A stretch of 64,000 nt of DNA from JAIVJZ01 sp036386515. Lineage in GTDB: Bacteria; Acidobacteriota; Blastocatellia; Pyrinomonadales; Pyrinomonadaceae. The position numbers and the translations under genes were made by a program. Below the pieces are notes generated by a model. The model saw only the letters and a program-made list of their open reading frames with translations, was not told the origin of the DNA and made no database searches. Shown in pieces: positions 42,413 to 49,672 of this stretch. The stretch is taken from the NCBI GenBank assembly GCA_036386515.1, contig DASVVO010000081.1:1-64000 (forward strand), in the 5' to 3' direction. Position 1 is the stretch's first letter, and every line of letters starts with the position of its first letter.

Positions 42413-43249
42413 ATGGATGAGCGAACGGCGCGACGCGAGATCGTGCGCGTCGGCCAGTTGTTGTATGAGCGCAGTTACGTTGTGTCTTCGGACGGCAACG
42501 TGAGCGTGCGCCTCGACGACGGGCGAATACTCGCCACGCCGACGCAGACCAACAAAGGCCGCATGGCCGAAGACTCGCTCGCGCTGACCGACATCGAGGG
42601 CCAGCCCTTGAACGACCGCAAGGCTTCGAGCGAACTCGCCATGCACCTGCTCATCTACCGCGAGCGGCCTGAGATCAAAGCCGTCTGCCACGCGCACCCG
42701 CCACACGGTTCGGCCTTCGCCGTCGCGGGACTGGCGATCGATCAGCCGATTCTGTCGGAAGTGATTTTGACTCTGGGGTGCGTTCCGCTCGCCGAGTACG
42801 GCACGCCCTCCACGGACGAATTGACCGCCGCGATGCTCCCGCTCGTCAAGCATCACAACGCGCTCCTGATGGCGAATCACGGCGCGGTCGCTTACGGCGA
42901 AGACGTGTGGCAGGCCTTCGACCGCCTGGAGACTCTGGAGCACACGGCCAAGATCACCATCCTCGCGCGCGCGCTCGGCGGCGCGAGCAATCTTCCGCCC
43001 GACGCGATCGAGAAATTGATCCACGTCCGCGAGCGCGCCGGTTATCTCGACGAGCGCGCGCGCTGCCAATCCTGCGGCTACCTGCACGAGACGCAGATCA
43101 CTTGCGCGACCGGAGAACGCCCGCCCGCGCCGCCCGCACGCGCGTCGAACGGCGGAGCGGCGACAACAAACGGCAAGATCAGTCTGACGCGCGAAGAGTT
43201 GATCGAATTGTTGACCCAGGCGGCGCGGTCAGGCTCGGGCGGGTCTTGA
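42413..43249 (+). CDS. Class II aldolase with C-terminal microcompartment-targeting helix
   Basis: This 278-aa zinc-dependent class II aldolase/adducin family enzyme (L-fuculose- or rhamnulose-1-phosphate aldolase type) has Glu74 (SSELAMH), His93 and His95 (CHAHPPH) and His156 (ANHGAVAYG) as the expected active-site and zinc residues. After the domain (about residues 1-215) are three cysteines (RCQSCGYLHETQITC, 218-231), then a Pro/Ala/Asn linker and a terminal amphipathic helix ISLTREELIELLTQAA (about 256-271), the layout of a BMC encapsulation peptide. In PVM and related microcompartments this aldolase makes lactaldehyde from fuculose/rhamnulose-1-phosphate. It is the first gene of the shell operon. 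Confidence 0.9.
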   Translation: MDERTARREIVRVGQLLYERSYVVSSDGNVSVRLDDGRILATPTQTNKGRMAEDSLALTDIEGQPLNDRKASSELAMHLLIYRERPEIKAVCHAHPPHGSAFAVAGLAIDQPILSEVILTLGCVPLAEYGTPSTDELTAAMLPLVKHHNALLMANHGAVAYGEDVWQAFDRLETLEHTAKITILARALGGASNLPPDAIEKLIHVRERAGYLDERARCQSCGYLHETQITCATGERPPAPPARASNGGAATTNGKISLTREELIELLTQAARSGSGGS

Positions 43250-43355
43250 AACCCCGCCGCCGCAAATTGCGGATTCGGGGTTGATGGGTTAAGACTGTTG
43301 GCGACATTTTCAAGGTACGCGATTTAACGATTCACGTTTGACGAGGAGAGAGCGA

Positions 43356-43640
43356 ATGGCACAGGAAGCACTCGGAATGGTCGAGACGAAAGGTCTCGTG
43401 GCGATGATCGAAGCGGCGGACGCGATGGTGAAGGCCGCCAACGTAACGCTCGTCGGTTACGAAAAGATCGGCGCGGGATTCGTGACGGCGATCGTGCGCG
43501 GCGACGTGGCGGCCGTGAAAGCCGCGACGGATGCGGGCGCGGCCGCCGCGCGTCGCGTCGGCGAACTCGTCAGCGTCCACGTCATCCCACGCCCGCACGG
43601 CAGCGTGGACGACGCCTTGCCCATCGGCACCAACAACTGA
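43356..43640 (+). CDS. BMC-H shell protein
   Basis: This 94-aa single-domain bacterial microcompartment hexamer protein is close to the PduA/EutM/CcmK length. ALGMVETKGLVAMIEAADAMVKAA, the pore loop EKIGAGF, and VKAATDAGAAAARRVGELVSVHVIPRPH are canonical. The pore reads GAG rather than the common GSG. AGGAGA lies just upstream of the ATG at 43356; the upstream in-frame start has no signal. It is the only BMC-H gene in the window, so the facets would be built from one hexamer type here. Confidence 0.96.
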   Translation: MAQEALGMVETKGLVAMIEAADAMVKAANVTLVGYEKIGAGFVTAIVRGDVAAVKAATDAGAAAARRVGELVSVHVIPRPHGSVDDALPIGTNN

Positions 43641-43651
43641 GGCGGCGACGA

Positions 43652-43712
43652 GCGTTCAGGCGACCAGATGAAAACTCGTCTCGTCGCCTGAACGCCCGTC
43701 GCCCGTCACACG
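43652..43712. repeat. Inverted repeat between shell genes, related to paired-word family
   Basis: GCGTTCAGGCGAC (43652-43664) and GTCGCCTGAACGC (43683-43695) form a 13-bp stem around an 18-nt loop. It is followed by CCGTCGCCCGTCACACGTCACCC, which looks like a right arm of the GTGACGGG hairpins without a matching left arm. Confidence 0.7.
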
Positions 43713-43722
43713 TCACCCGCTT

Positions 43723-43995
43723 ATGATTATCGCGCGCATACTCGGCACGGTCGTCTCGACGCAGAAGGACGAGCGGCTTCGAGGCAAGAAACTCTTGATC
43801 GTGCGCCCGCTCAATCTCGACGGCTCAGACACGAGCGGCTTTCTCATCGCCGTGGACACGGTGGGCGCGGGCTACCACGAGCGCGTGCTGGTCGTCGCCG
43901 GTTCGAGCGCGCGCCTCGCCGAAGGCATGAAGGACGCGCCCGTGGACGCGGCCATCGTCGGCGTTATCGACACGGTGGATTACGTCAACGATTAA
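43723..43995 (+). CDS. BMC-P shell protein 1 (EutN/CcmL family)
   Basis: A 90-aa pentameric vertex protein of the EutN/CcmL/PduN family. It begins MIIARILGTVVSTQKDERL and has KKLLIVRPL and the VDAAIVGVIDTVDY ending of the family. Pentamers cap the twelve shell vertices. It is one of three paralogues in a row. Confidence 0.95.
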   Translation: MIIARILGTVVSTQKDERLRGKKLLIVRPLNLDGSDTSGFLIAVDTVGAGYHERVLVVAGSSARLAEGMKDAPVDAAIVGVIDTVDYVND

Positions 43996-44103
43996 GAGCC
44001 GTCAACTCCCAACCGTCGGCCGCCGGCTTGAACACGGAGCGGAAGCGAGTGGTTCTAAGTCTGCGCGGCGGCTGTCTGAACGGCTGACGGCAGAGAGTCT
44101 CTT

Positions 44104-44385
44104 ATGCAACTGGCGCGCGTGATCGGCACGGTCGTGGCAACGGTGAAGAACGATTCGCTGGAAGGGCGCAAGCTCCTCGTCGTGCAATCGCTCAACGGGC
44201 GGCTTGAGCCGCAGGGCGCGCCGCTCGTCGCGCTCGATGCGATCGGCGCGGGCACGGGCGAGTTGGTCATGTGGTGCCGGGGCAAGGAAGCGAGCTTTCC
44301 CTTTCGACGCGAGGACACGCCGACCGATTGCACCATCATCGCCATCGTCGATTCGGACGCACATGTGACACGGGAAGGACGCTAG
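44104..44385 (+). CDS. BMC-P shell protein 2 (EutN/CcmL family)
   Basis: A 93-aa EutN/CcmL family protein: MQLARVIGTVVATVKNDSLEGRKLLVVQ, IGAGTGELVMWCRGKEA and DCTIIAIVDS. Compared with the first paralogue it has a Trp-Cys pair in the central strand and a different C-terminus. The 108-bp spacer before it contains no recognisable gene. Three BMC-P paralogues are also found in PVM-type and RMM-type loci. Confidence 0.95.
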   Translation: MQLARVIGTVVATVKNDSLEGRKLLVVQSLNGRLEPQGAPLVALDAIGAGTGELVMWCRGKEASFPFRREDTPTDCTIIAIVDSDAHVTREGR

Positions 44386-44392
44386 ACGGCGG

Positions 44393-44692
44393 ATGATACT
44401 TGCGCGCGTGATCGGGAACGTGGTGGCGACGCAGAAGAACGAGCGTTACGCGAACGCGCGCATCATGTTGTGCCAGCCCGTGAGTCTCGAAGGCGAGGAG
44501 ATCGGCGCGACCTTGATCGCGCTCGACTCGGTTGATTCCGGCGTCGGCGACACGGTGCTCATCGTGCAGGAAGGTTGGGGCGCGTCCACCGCGGCGACGA
44601 AAGAGCCGGGCGCGGCCATCGATTCGGCCATCGTGGGCGTCGTGGATTACATAGACTTGTTGGCCGAAGAGGATAAAGGAGTGAGACGTTGA
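44393..44692 (+). CDS. BMC-P shell protein 3 (EutN/CcmL family)
   Basis: A 99-aa EutN/CcmL family protein: MILARVIGNVVATQKNERYANARIM, GVGDTVLIVQEGWGASTA and DSAIVGVVDYIDLL. It starts 8 bp after paralogue 2, and its TGA overlaps the TTG start of the next gene, so paralogue 3 and the downstream gene are translationally coupled. The C-terminal tail EEDKGVRR is charged. Confidence 0.95.
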   Translation: MILARVIGNVVATQKNERYANARIMLCQPVSLEGEEIGATLIALDSVDSGVGDTVLIVQEGWGASTAATKEPGAAIDSAIVGVVDYIDLLAEEDKGVRR

Positions 44693-45216
44693 GCGCGAAA
44701 GAGCAAGACCCGGTTCGCTCGCTGGCCGAGCGCATCGCCGACCGCCTCGCCAAAGGCGACGCGCCCGCCAGCGGCAACGGCGGCGCATCCCCGGCGCGGC
44801 GCGACGCGAGCGCGAGCGTCAGCGATGAACTGGCCGCGCTTCGCGCTTCCGTCTCCGAGATCGGGCAGCGACTCAGGCAGATCGAATCCCACGTCTCCAC
44901 GAACGATGCGCCGCGCCCGGTTGCGCGCCACGGCGGCGACGACGCGCGCCAACAGTCGCCGCAGTCGTCGCCGCCGCCGCCATCTCAAATTCGCTCGTCA
45001 CCAACCGGCCACACCGCTTCGCAGGCAGACGGGCACCCCGCGCACTGGTTGAGCGGCACATATGTCCCGGCGGTGCATCCGAGCGAGGAGCGTTTCGGCA
45101 TCGACGAAGCCGTATCGGAGTTGGTCGAATTCTTCGAGCGCGAGAAGGTCTGCAACGTCGAACCGGGCGGGAAGCCCTGCGACCATTGCGGGATGTGCAG
45201 TTCGCGCGGGTTCTGA
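44689..45216 (+). CDS. Microcompartment-operon protein with C-terminal four-cysteine motif
   Basis: This 175-aa protein is unrecognised. It begins with an amphipathic helix (DPVRSLAERIADRLAK, about 7-22) that could act as a shell-targeting peptide. A second helix follows (ELAALRASVSEIGQRLRQIES, split here by its hydrophobic heptads, about 47-67), then a disordered Gln/Pro/Ser-rich stretch (about 70-115). A compact C-terminal segment carries Cys155, Cys164, Cys167 and Cys170 (Cx8CxxCxxC), able to bind a metal or an Fe-S cluster. The start is TTG overlapping the preceding TGA, with AAGGAG 7 nt upstream. It is the last gene before a terminator, so it belongs to the microcompartment operon. A role as redox or metal-binding lumen or shell protein is inferred. 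Confidence 0.78.
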   Translation: MSAKEQDPVRSLAERIADRLAKGDAPASGNGGASPARRDASASVSDELAALRASVSEIGQRLRQIESHVSTNDAPRPVARHGGDDARQQSPQSSPPPPSQIRSSPTGHTASQADGHPAHWLSGTYVPAVHPSEERFGIDEAVSELVEFFEREKVCNVEPGGKPCDHCGMCSSRGF

Positions 45217-45261
45217 TAGTTTTAAGCGAATGTCGGCGCGGCTCGGTCGCACCCGTCAGAA

Positions 45262-45304
45262 AAAATCGGAGGCCGCCGGCAAACTACCGGCGGCCTCCGA
45301 TTTT
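45262..45304. terminator. Bidirectional intrinsic terminator
   Basis: AAAATCGGAGGCCGCCGG pairs perfectly with CCGGCGGCCTCCGATTTT around a 7-nt loop, between the end of the microcompartment operon and the convergent lemA gene. Confidence 0.92.
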
Positions 45305-45350
45305 CCTTATGCGCTCTTGATCGAGCCGCGCCGTCCGGGCGCGCCTAATC

Positions 45351-45983
45351 CTATTTGCTGTTGCCTTGATTGCGGCGCATCGTGTTCGGGTCGATGCGCG
45401 GAGCCTGGCGCGCGCCCTCTTCGGCCTTGAAGTAAGGCTCCTCTTTGAAGCCGTAGAGTTTGGCCGCGAGCACGGTGGGGAAACTGCCGCGCGTCGTGTT
45501 GTAGTCCTGCGCCGCCGCCGTGTAGTCGTTGCGCGAAGTCGCCAGGCGGTTCTCCGTCCCCGTCAGTTCGTCCTGCAACTTCAAAAAGTTCTGGTTCGAC
45601 TGCAACACCGGGTAGGCCTCTTGCAACGAGAGCAGCCGCCCGATGGTTCCGCCGAAACTGTTGTTGGCGGCGATGATCGCTTCTTTCTGTTCCGGCGATT
45701 TGTCGCCGCCCTCGCCCTGCGGCTGCGCGGCCGTCGCGTTCAACAGGCGCGAACGCGCCTCCGCGATCTGCCCGAAAACTTCCTGCTCCTGCACGCCGGC
45801 CGACTGCGCCGCCGCCACTATGTTCGGGATCAAATCCGCGCGCCGCTGCAACTGATTTTCCACGCCCGCCCATTTAGCCCTGACGTTCTGCTGCTTCGAT
45901 TGCAGTGTATTGTAGCCGCACCCGCTGGCCGTCATTGATACAAAGACCACTAAGGCCAACTGCAAAAATCTTCTCTTATTCAT
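45351..45983 (-). CDS. lemA: LemA family lipoprotein
   Basis: This 210-aa LemA family protein has a lipobox (MTASGC, acylated Cys) and then the helical LemA core: NTLQSKQQNVRAKWAGVENQLQRRADLIPNIV (shown by its parts QQNV, WAGVENQLQRRADLIPN), NSFGGTIGRLL, and TENRLATSRNDYTAAAQDYNTTRGSFPTVLAAKLYGF. LemA proteins are membrane-anchored with unclear function, often encoded beside TPM-domain proteins. AAGGAGAG precedes the ATG at 45983; a TTG six codons upstream lacks a signal. The C-terminal PRIDPNTMRRNQGN tail is not part of the core. Confidence 0.93.
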   Translation of the reverse strand: MNKRRFLQLALVVFVSMTASGCGYNTLQSKQQNVRAKWAGVENQLQRRADLIPNIVAAAQSAGVQEQEVFGQIAEARSRLLNATAAQPQGEGGDKSPEQKEAIIAANNSFGGTIGRLLSLQEAYPVLQSNQNFLKLQDELTGTENRLATSRNDYTAAAQDYNTTRGSFPTVLAAKLYGFKEEPYFKAEEGARQAPRIDPNTMRRNQGNSK

Positions 45984-46057
45984 TACTCTCTCCTTATTCA
46001 ACTAAAGAATAGACAGCCCGGAGACCACCAGCAAGCAACTTTTGATCCCCTTAATTT

Positions 46058-46795
46058 CTACGCGCCCAATCTCAACTCATCGACCGCCTCCGTGACGATC
46101 TCGATCTGTGCCAGATACGAAGCGAACAATTCGTGCGCCTCGGCCTCGCTCGGCGCGCGCGCCCCCTTCTCGCGCAGGGCGAAGATGCGCTCGAACGGAT
46201 CAGGGTTCAACCCGAAATGCCTGACCGCCGCCCGCACGCAATCATGCTTCAAGATGGGCGGCTCCGCGACGCCGTGCAGCATCAGCGCGGGCGCGAACAG
46301 CGCGGCGAAACTCGTCAAACTCTCGCCCATCAGGTCAGTCAACTTCTCGACCGACACGGAGGCCGGGATGTAGAGCCGCCGCAGTTGAATCAACTTGCTG
46401 CGCAGTTCGTACTCGGTCTGATGACGCAGGTTGTGATCGTGTATTACGAGATCGGTGAACGGATCGTTTCCGTAAAGCACGACGCGGGCGCGCTGCATCT
46501 GGTGAAACTCAATCGGGAAAACGTCGGCCGCGTCGCGCAACTCTTCCGTCGTGAAATAGACCGGCAGCGGATGACCCAGACGCCGCCATTCGCGCAAGGG
46601 CGGTTGCGCCTGTCGCAACTCCTCGGGCGTGATGCGCCTGAGCGCGATCAGCAGGTTGTAGTCGGAACTCTGGTCGATGTGATCGCCCGCCGCCGCCGAC
46701 CCGTACAACACCACCGAGGCGAGGTTCTCACCGTGCGTCGCGCGCAGGTCGCCGATCAAATGATTGAAAGCCTCTTGCGCTACCTTGTTAGCCAT
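46058..46795 (-). CDS. Nucleotidyltransferase-fold protein
   Basis: A 245-aa protein with an N-terminal DNA-polymerase-beta-like nucleotidyltransferase domain: VVLYGSAAAGDHIDQSSDYNLLI matches GSxxxG...SDxD (given here as GSAAAGD then SDYNLL), but the second Asp of the DxD pair is Asn, so catalysis may be lost or altered. The rest is helical, as in aminoglycoside-adenylyltransferase-like proteins. Start 46795 (MANKVAQ) or two codons earlier. It sits between the TPM gene and lemA, a pair more often adjacent. Confidence 0.75.
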   Translation of the reverse strand: MANKVAQEAFNHLIGDLRATHGENLASVVLYGSAAAGDHIDQSSDYNLLIALRRITPEELRQAQPPLREWRRLGHPLPVYFTTEELRDAADVFPIEFHQMQRARVVLYGNDPFTDLVIHDHNLRHQTEYELRSKLIQLRRLYIPASVSVEKLTDLMGESLTSFAALFAPALMLHGVAEPPILKHDCVRAAVRHFGLNPDPFERIFALREKGARAPSEAEAHELFASYLAQIEIVTEAVDELRLGA

Positions 46796-46815
46796 CTGCA
46801 CTCCTCGAAACTAGA

Positions 46816-46958
46816 AGCTGTCAGTTGTCCGTGGTCAGTTGTCAGTTGTCCGTTGTTTTTGTCTGTCATCGACGGTTAATTTGTTCAATCAAAACTTCAA
46901 AGGTTAACGTAGTAAGACACAGGCAACTGACAACTGACCACGGACAACTGACAAAGCT
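46816..46958. repeat. Paired-word hairpin (TCAGTTGTC family)
   Basis: The left arm about 46816-46851 (AGCTGTCAGTTGTCCGTGG...) and right arm about 46922-46958 (...CCACGGACAACTGACAAAGCT) are nearly perfect complements over about 33 nt, with a 70-nt AT-rich loop. It lies between the TPM gene and the nucleotidyltransferase gene. Confidence 0.85.
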
Positions 46959-46960
46959 TT

Positions 46961-47821
46961 TTACCAACTGCCGCCCGAGCCGCCGCCGCCGAAACTGCCG
47001 CCGCCGCCGAAGCCACCGAAGCCGCCGCCGCCACCGCCGCCACCACCGCCGCCGCCGAAACTGCCGCCGCCCCAGCCGCTCGAACCGCGACCGCTGCCGC
47101 TGCTGAGAAGCGAGTTGAGCAACAACATGCTCAAGCATCCGCTGCCCCCGCCCCCGCGCCCCCGGCTCGACAGCAGAAAAATGATGACGACCAGAATGAT
47201 CAACCCCGTGCCGCAGGTGGAAAACCCGCCCCGGCTGCGACGCGTCCGTCGCGTCTGCGCGGCCGGGCGATAAGCCTGGCTCTGGTCGATGCCTTCCAGG
47301 CTGAAGCCGCGTTTCTCGGCCAGCGTCGCCACGTAGGTCTCGGTCGCGTCGGTGATGCCGCGCGAATAGTCGCCCGCCTTGAAGGGCGGCACGAGGCGCG
47401 CGCGTTGAATCTGCCCGGAGAGGCTATCGGTGAGGTCGCCTTCGAGATGCCGGCTGATGTGCGTGAAATATTTCCGGTCGTTGATCGCCACGAGCATCAA
47501 CAAACCCTTGCTTTCGTCCTCTTTCGCCCCGATGCCCCAGCCGCGCGCCACGGCCAGCGAGTAGTCGAAAATGTCCTGCTCGCCCGTCGTCGGCACGGTC
47601 ACGACCGCAAACTCGATGTCGCCCACCGTCTTTAAGTTCGTCAGAATGGTTTCCAGCCGCTCCTCGGCCGCCGGTTCGATGACGTTGGCGTAGTCGTTGA
47701 CGAAGCCGGTCGGCGCGGGAAGCGGCGAGGTGGTCGTCTGGGCGCGCGTCGCGTCGAGGCCGCCGGACAGGCAGAGGAGCGCGAAAACTATGAGAGCGGG
47801 AAATGTTCGTCGGGTTCGCAT
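46961..47821 (-). CDS. TPM-domain (YgcG-like) membrane protein
   Basis: A 286-aa protein with a signal peptide (TFPALIVFALLCLSGGLDA), a TPM domain (about 40-170; GFVNDYANVIEPAAEERLE, VVTVPTTGEQDIFDYS, ARGWGIGAKEDESKGLLMLVA), a transmembrane helix (GLIILVVIIFLLS) and a C-terminal Gly/Ser-rich tail with long Gly runs (about 240-286). Family members pair with LemA proteins at the membrane; here lemA is one gene away. Confidence 0.9.
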   Translation of the reverse strand: MRTRRTFPALIVFALLCLSGGLDATRAQTTTSPLPAPTGFVNDYANVIEPAAEERLETILTNLKTVGDIEFAVVTVPTTGEQDIFDYSLAVARGWGIGAKEDESKGLLMLVAINDRKYFTHISRHLEGDLTDSLSGQIQRARLVPPFKAGDYSRGITDATETYVATLAEKRGFSLEGIDQSQAYRPAAQTRRTRRSRGGFSTCGTGLIILVVIIFLLSSRGRGGGGSGCLSMLLLNSLLSSGSGRGSSGWGGGSFGGGGGGGGGGGGFGGFGGGGSFGGGGSGGSW

Positions 47822-47961
47822 GGGATAAATTGATAATACAAGGCGCGGGGCAAAAGGTAAAAGCCAAAAACGGCCGCGGCACGCAACCCGCCGCGCGTGC
47901 GTCGCGCGGGAGACGAGAGTCGCGCCGCCCGCGCCTCTCGATTTCGCCCACGCCCCTCGCC

Positions 47962-48747
47962 TCAGCCTTCCAACAGTTTGTGGAAAAGGTAAAAGAGCGC
48001 GACGCCCGCGAAGACCACAATCGAGACGACCGGATTCTTCCGCTCCATGTGATTGACCTCTGGAATGAGATCGCTCGCCGCGACATAGAGCGTCACGCCC
48101 GCCGAAAAGGGCAGGGCATACATCACCGCCGCGCTGATGCGCGCTTGCAGCAAGGCCACACAGAGCACGCCGCCGAGCGTGGCCGCGCCGATAATCAGCG
48201 TCGCCAGCAGCGCGCGGCGCGGCGAACGGCCTGACGCCAACATGATCGACGCGGCCGTAAAACCTTCCGGCACTTTGTGCAGCAGCACGGCCACGAAGAC
48301 CAGCAATCCCGCCTTAAAGTTCACCAGAAAAGCCGCGGCCACGGAAACACCGTCGAAAAAGGTGTGAATGGAGAGGCCGGCGATGGCTGTATAGGCGGCT
48401 TTCGGTTGGAGCATCGCCTCCGTGTGGGTTTCCTCGCCGAAATGAAAATGGGGCGCGATGGTGTGTTCAAAAAGATGGATCAGCAGGTAGCCGAGCAGCA
48501 AAAGCGTCATCGCGCCGAGCACGGCGTGATTGATCTCCGCCGCCCCCTCAGCCCACAGACGCACGACTTCCGGCAAAATCTCCAGAAAAATCGCGGCCAG
48601 CATGAAGCCCGCGCCGAGCGCGATCAGATAACGCAGGATGTGCGCGTCGCGCAGGCTCGTGCGCGGCCGGGTGAGCAGGAGGCCGCCGAGGACGTTGGCG
48701 AGTGCGACGAGCGCGCCGAAAAAGATAAGTCCGCCGAAGCTGGTCAT
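47962..48747 (-). CDS. ZIP-family metal transporter
   Basis: This 261-aa inner-membrane protein has eight hydrophobic segments, of the ZIP (ZRT/IRT) family of Zn2+/Fe2+ importers. The conserved membrane histidines appear in AIAGLSIHTFFDGVSVAAAF (TM4) and VAVLLHKVPEGFTAASIML (TM5). A His-rich cytoplasmic loop (HLFEHTIAPHFHFGEETH, about 92-109) lies between TM3 and TM4, as expected for metal binding. Confidence 0.93.
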   Translation of the reverse strand: MTSFGGLIFFGALVALANVLGGLLLTRPRTSLRDAHILRYLIALGAGFMLAAIFLEILPEVVRLWAEGAAEINHAVLGAMTLLLLGYLLIHLFEHTIAPHFHFGEETHTEAMLQPKAAYTAIAGLSIHTFFDGVSVAAAFLVNFKAGLLVFVAVLLHKVPEGFTAASIMLASGRSPRRALLATLIIGAATLGGVLCVALLQARISAAVMYALPFSAGVTLYVAASDLIPEVNHMERKNPVVSIVVFAGVALFYLFHKLLEG

Positions 48748-48957
48748 GCAGAAACGTCGCGGTCAGGGATGAACTGTGAATGTCGGATTACGGCGCGCAA
48801 CTATACAGGATGATGCGTGAAAGTGACAGGCGGGATTTTAAGCAGTTGAGTCCCACAAGCACCTATTTGACCTGTCGCTTAAGCAGTTTGGCCGCCGGGA
48901 GGGTCTTAAATGCACGAAATGGTGCTTAAAATTATCCATGCGACAATGTTTTTGGTC

Positions 48958-48987
48958 TTGACAGTGTCCGGTAATGGAGCGTAGTAT
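48958..48987 (+). promoter_or_regulatory. Sigma-70-type promoter of mraZ/dcw cluster
   Basis: A perfect TTGACA (48958-48963) is followed after 18 nt by TAGTAT (48982-48987, four of six consensus bases). The predicted start is near 48994, directly before the MraZ repeats. Confidence 0.65.
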
Positions 48988-48997
48988 TCGCGTCGAG

Positions 48998-49022
48998 TGG
49001 GAGAAAGTGGCTAGAAGTGGAC
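48998..49022 (+). promoter_or_regulatory. MraZ operator, three TGG repeats at 10-bp spacing
   Basis: TGGGA, TGGCT and TGGAC begin at 48998, 49008 and 49018, each separated by 5 nt. Direct repeats of TGGGN-type boxes with 5-nt spacers are the known binding site of MraZ upstream of mraZ in other bacteria. The site overlaps the expected transcription start, so MraZ would autorepress. Confidence 0.75.
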
Positions 49023-49105
49023 TCTTCAGAGCATGTTGGCGTAAACGGTTTAAGTTATACTTTAACTTTTAAGCAATTCTCGCCCCAGCCGAACGCCGAA
49101 GCCCT

Positions 49106-49546
49106 ATGTTAAGAGGAAATTACACGGCGCGCATCGATGCCAAAGGGAGACTCAAAGTGCCGACCACTTTCCGCCGCCACATACAGGAAACTCAAGGGGC
49201 GGAAGTTTACGTGACCAGTTTAACAGGTGAGAGCGTGCGCATCTACCCACTGGCCGAGTGGGAGGGCATCGAACAGCGGCTCGCGCTGCTGCCCTCGATG
49301 GACACGGCGCGGCGCAAGTTTCTGGATCGCACGAACTATTACGGCCAGCAGACGACCATCGACGGACAGGGGCGCGTGCTCATCCATCCCCTGCTCAGAA
49401 AAAGCGCGAGCGTGATGGGCGAAGTGGCGGTGCTCGGCTATTTGAATTACCTGGAGGTCTGGGAATTGGAGCGGTTCCAGCAACGCCTGCTCTCAGACCC
49501 CTACACCGAAGAGGACGAGGCGTCAATCGCGCGCCTCGGAATTTGA
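49106..49546 (+). CDS. mraZ: Transcriptional regulator MraZ
   Basis: This 146-aa AbrB-fold DNA-binding protein represses the division/cell-wall cluster. Two SpoVT-AbrB-like repeats are visible: MLRGNYTARIDAKGRLKVPTTFR (listed here by its DAKGRLKVP core) and TTIDGQGRVLIHPLLR. The length is typical. It is the first dcw gene, preceded by its own putative operator and followed by a paired-word hairpin. Confidence 0.96.
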   Translation: MLRGNYTARIDAKGRLKVPTTFRRHIQETQGAEVYVTSLTGESVRIYPLAEWEGIEQRLALLPSMDTARRKFLDRTNYYGQQTTIDGQGRVLIHPLLRKSASVMGEVAVLGYLNYLEVWELERFQQRLLSDPYTEEDEASIARLGI

Positions 49547-49557
49547 GGAAGAAAGCG

Positions 49558-49634
49558 ACGGGTGACAGGTGACGGGTGACAAGTTAAAACCGACTGCCTT
49601 CATCTCGTCACCTGTTACCTGTCACCGGTCACTG
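49558..49634. repeat. Paired-word hairpin (GTGACAGG family) in dcw operon
   Basis: The left arm about 49558-49583 (ACGGGTGACAGGTGACGGGTGAC) faces the right arm about 49606-49634 (CGTCACCTGTTACCTGTCACCGG). It lies between mraZ and rsmH. Confidence 0.82.
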
Positions 49635-49672
49635 TTTTTCTGTTCTTTGAACGACTTCACGGGGCGGTGGTG

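Larger units (their letters stand above)
48748..49105. other. Upstream region of the dcw cluster
   Basis: This 358-bp gap between the divergent ZIP gene and mraZ carries the promoter and MraZ operator listed below. It also contains a second AT-rich patch near 49036-49061 (TTGGCG...TATACT, only 14 nt apart) that is a weaker promoter candidate. No other feature is seen. Confidence 0.5.
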
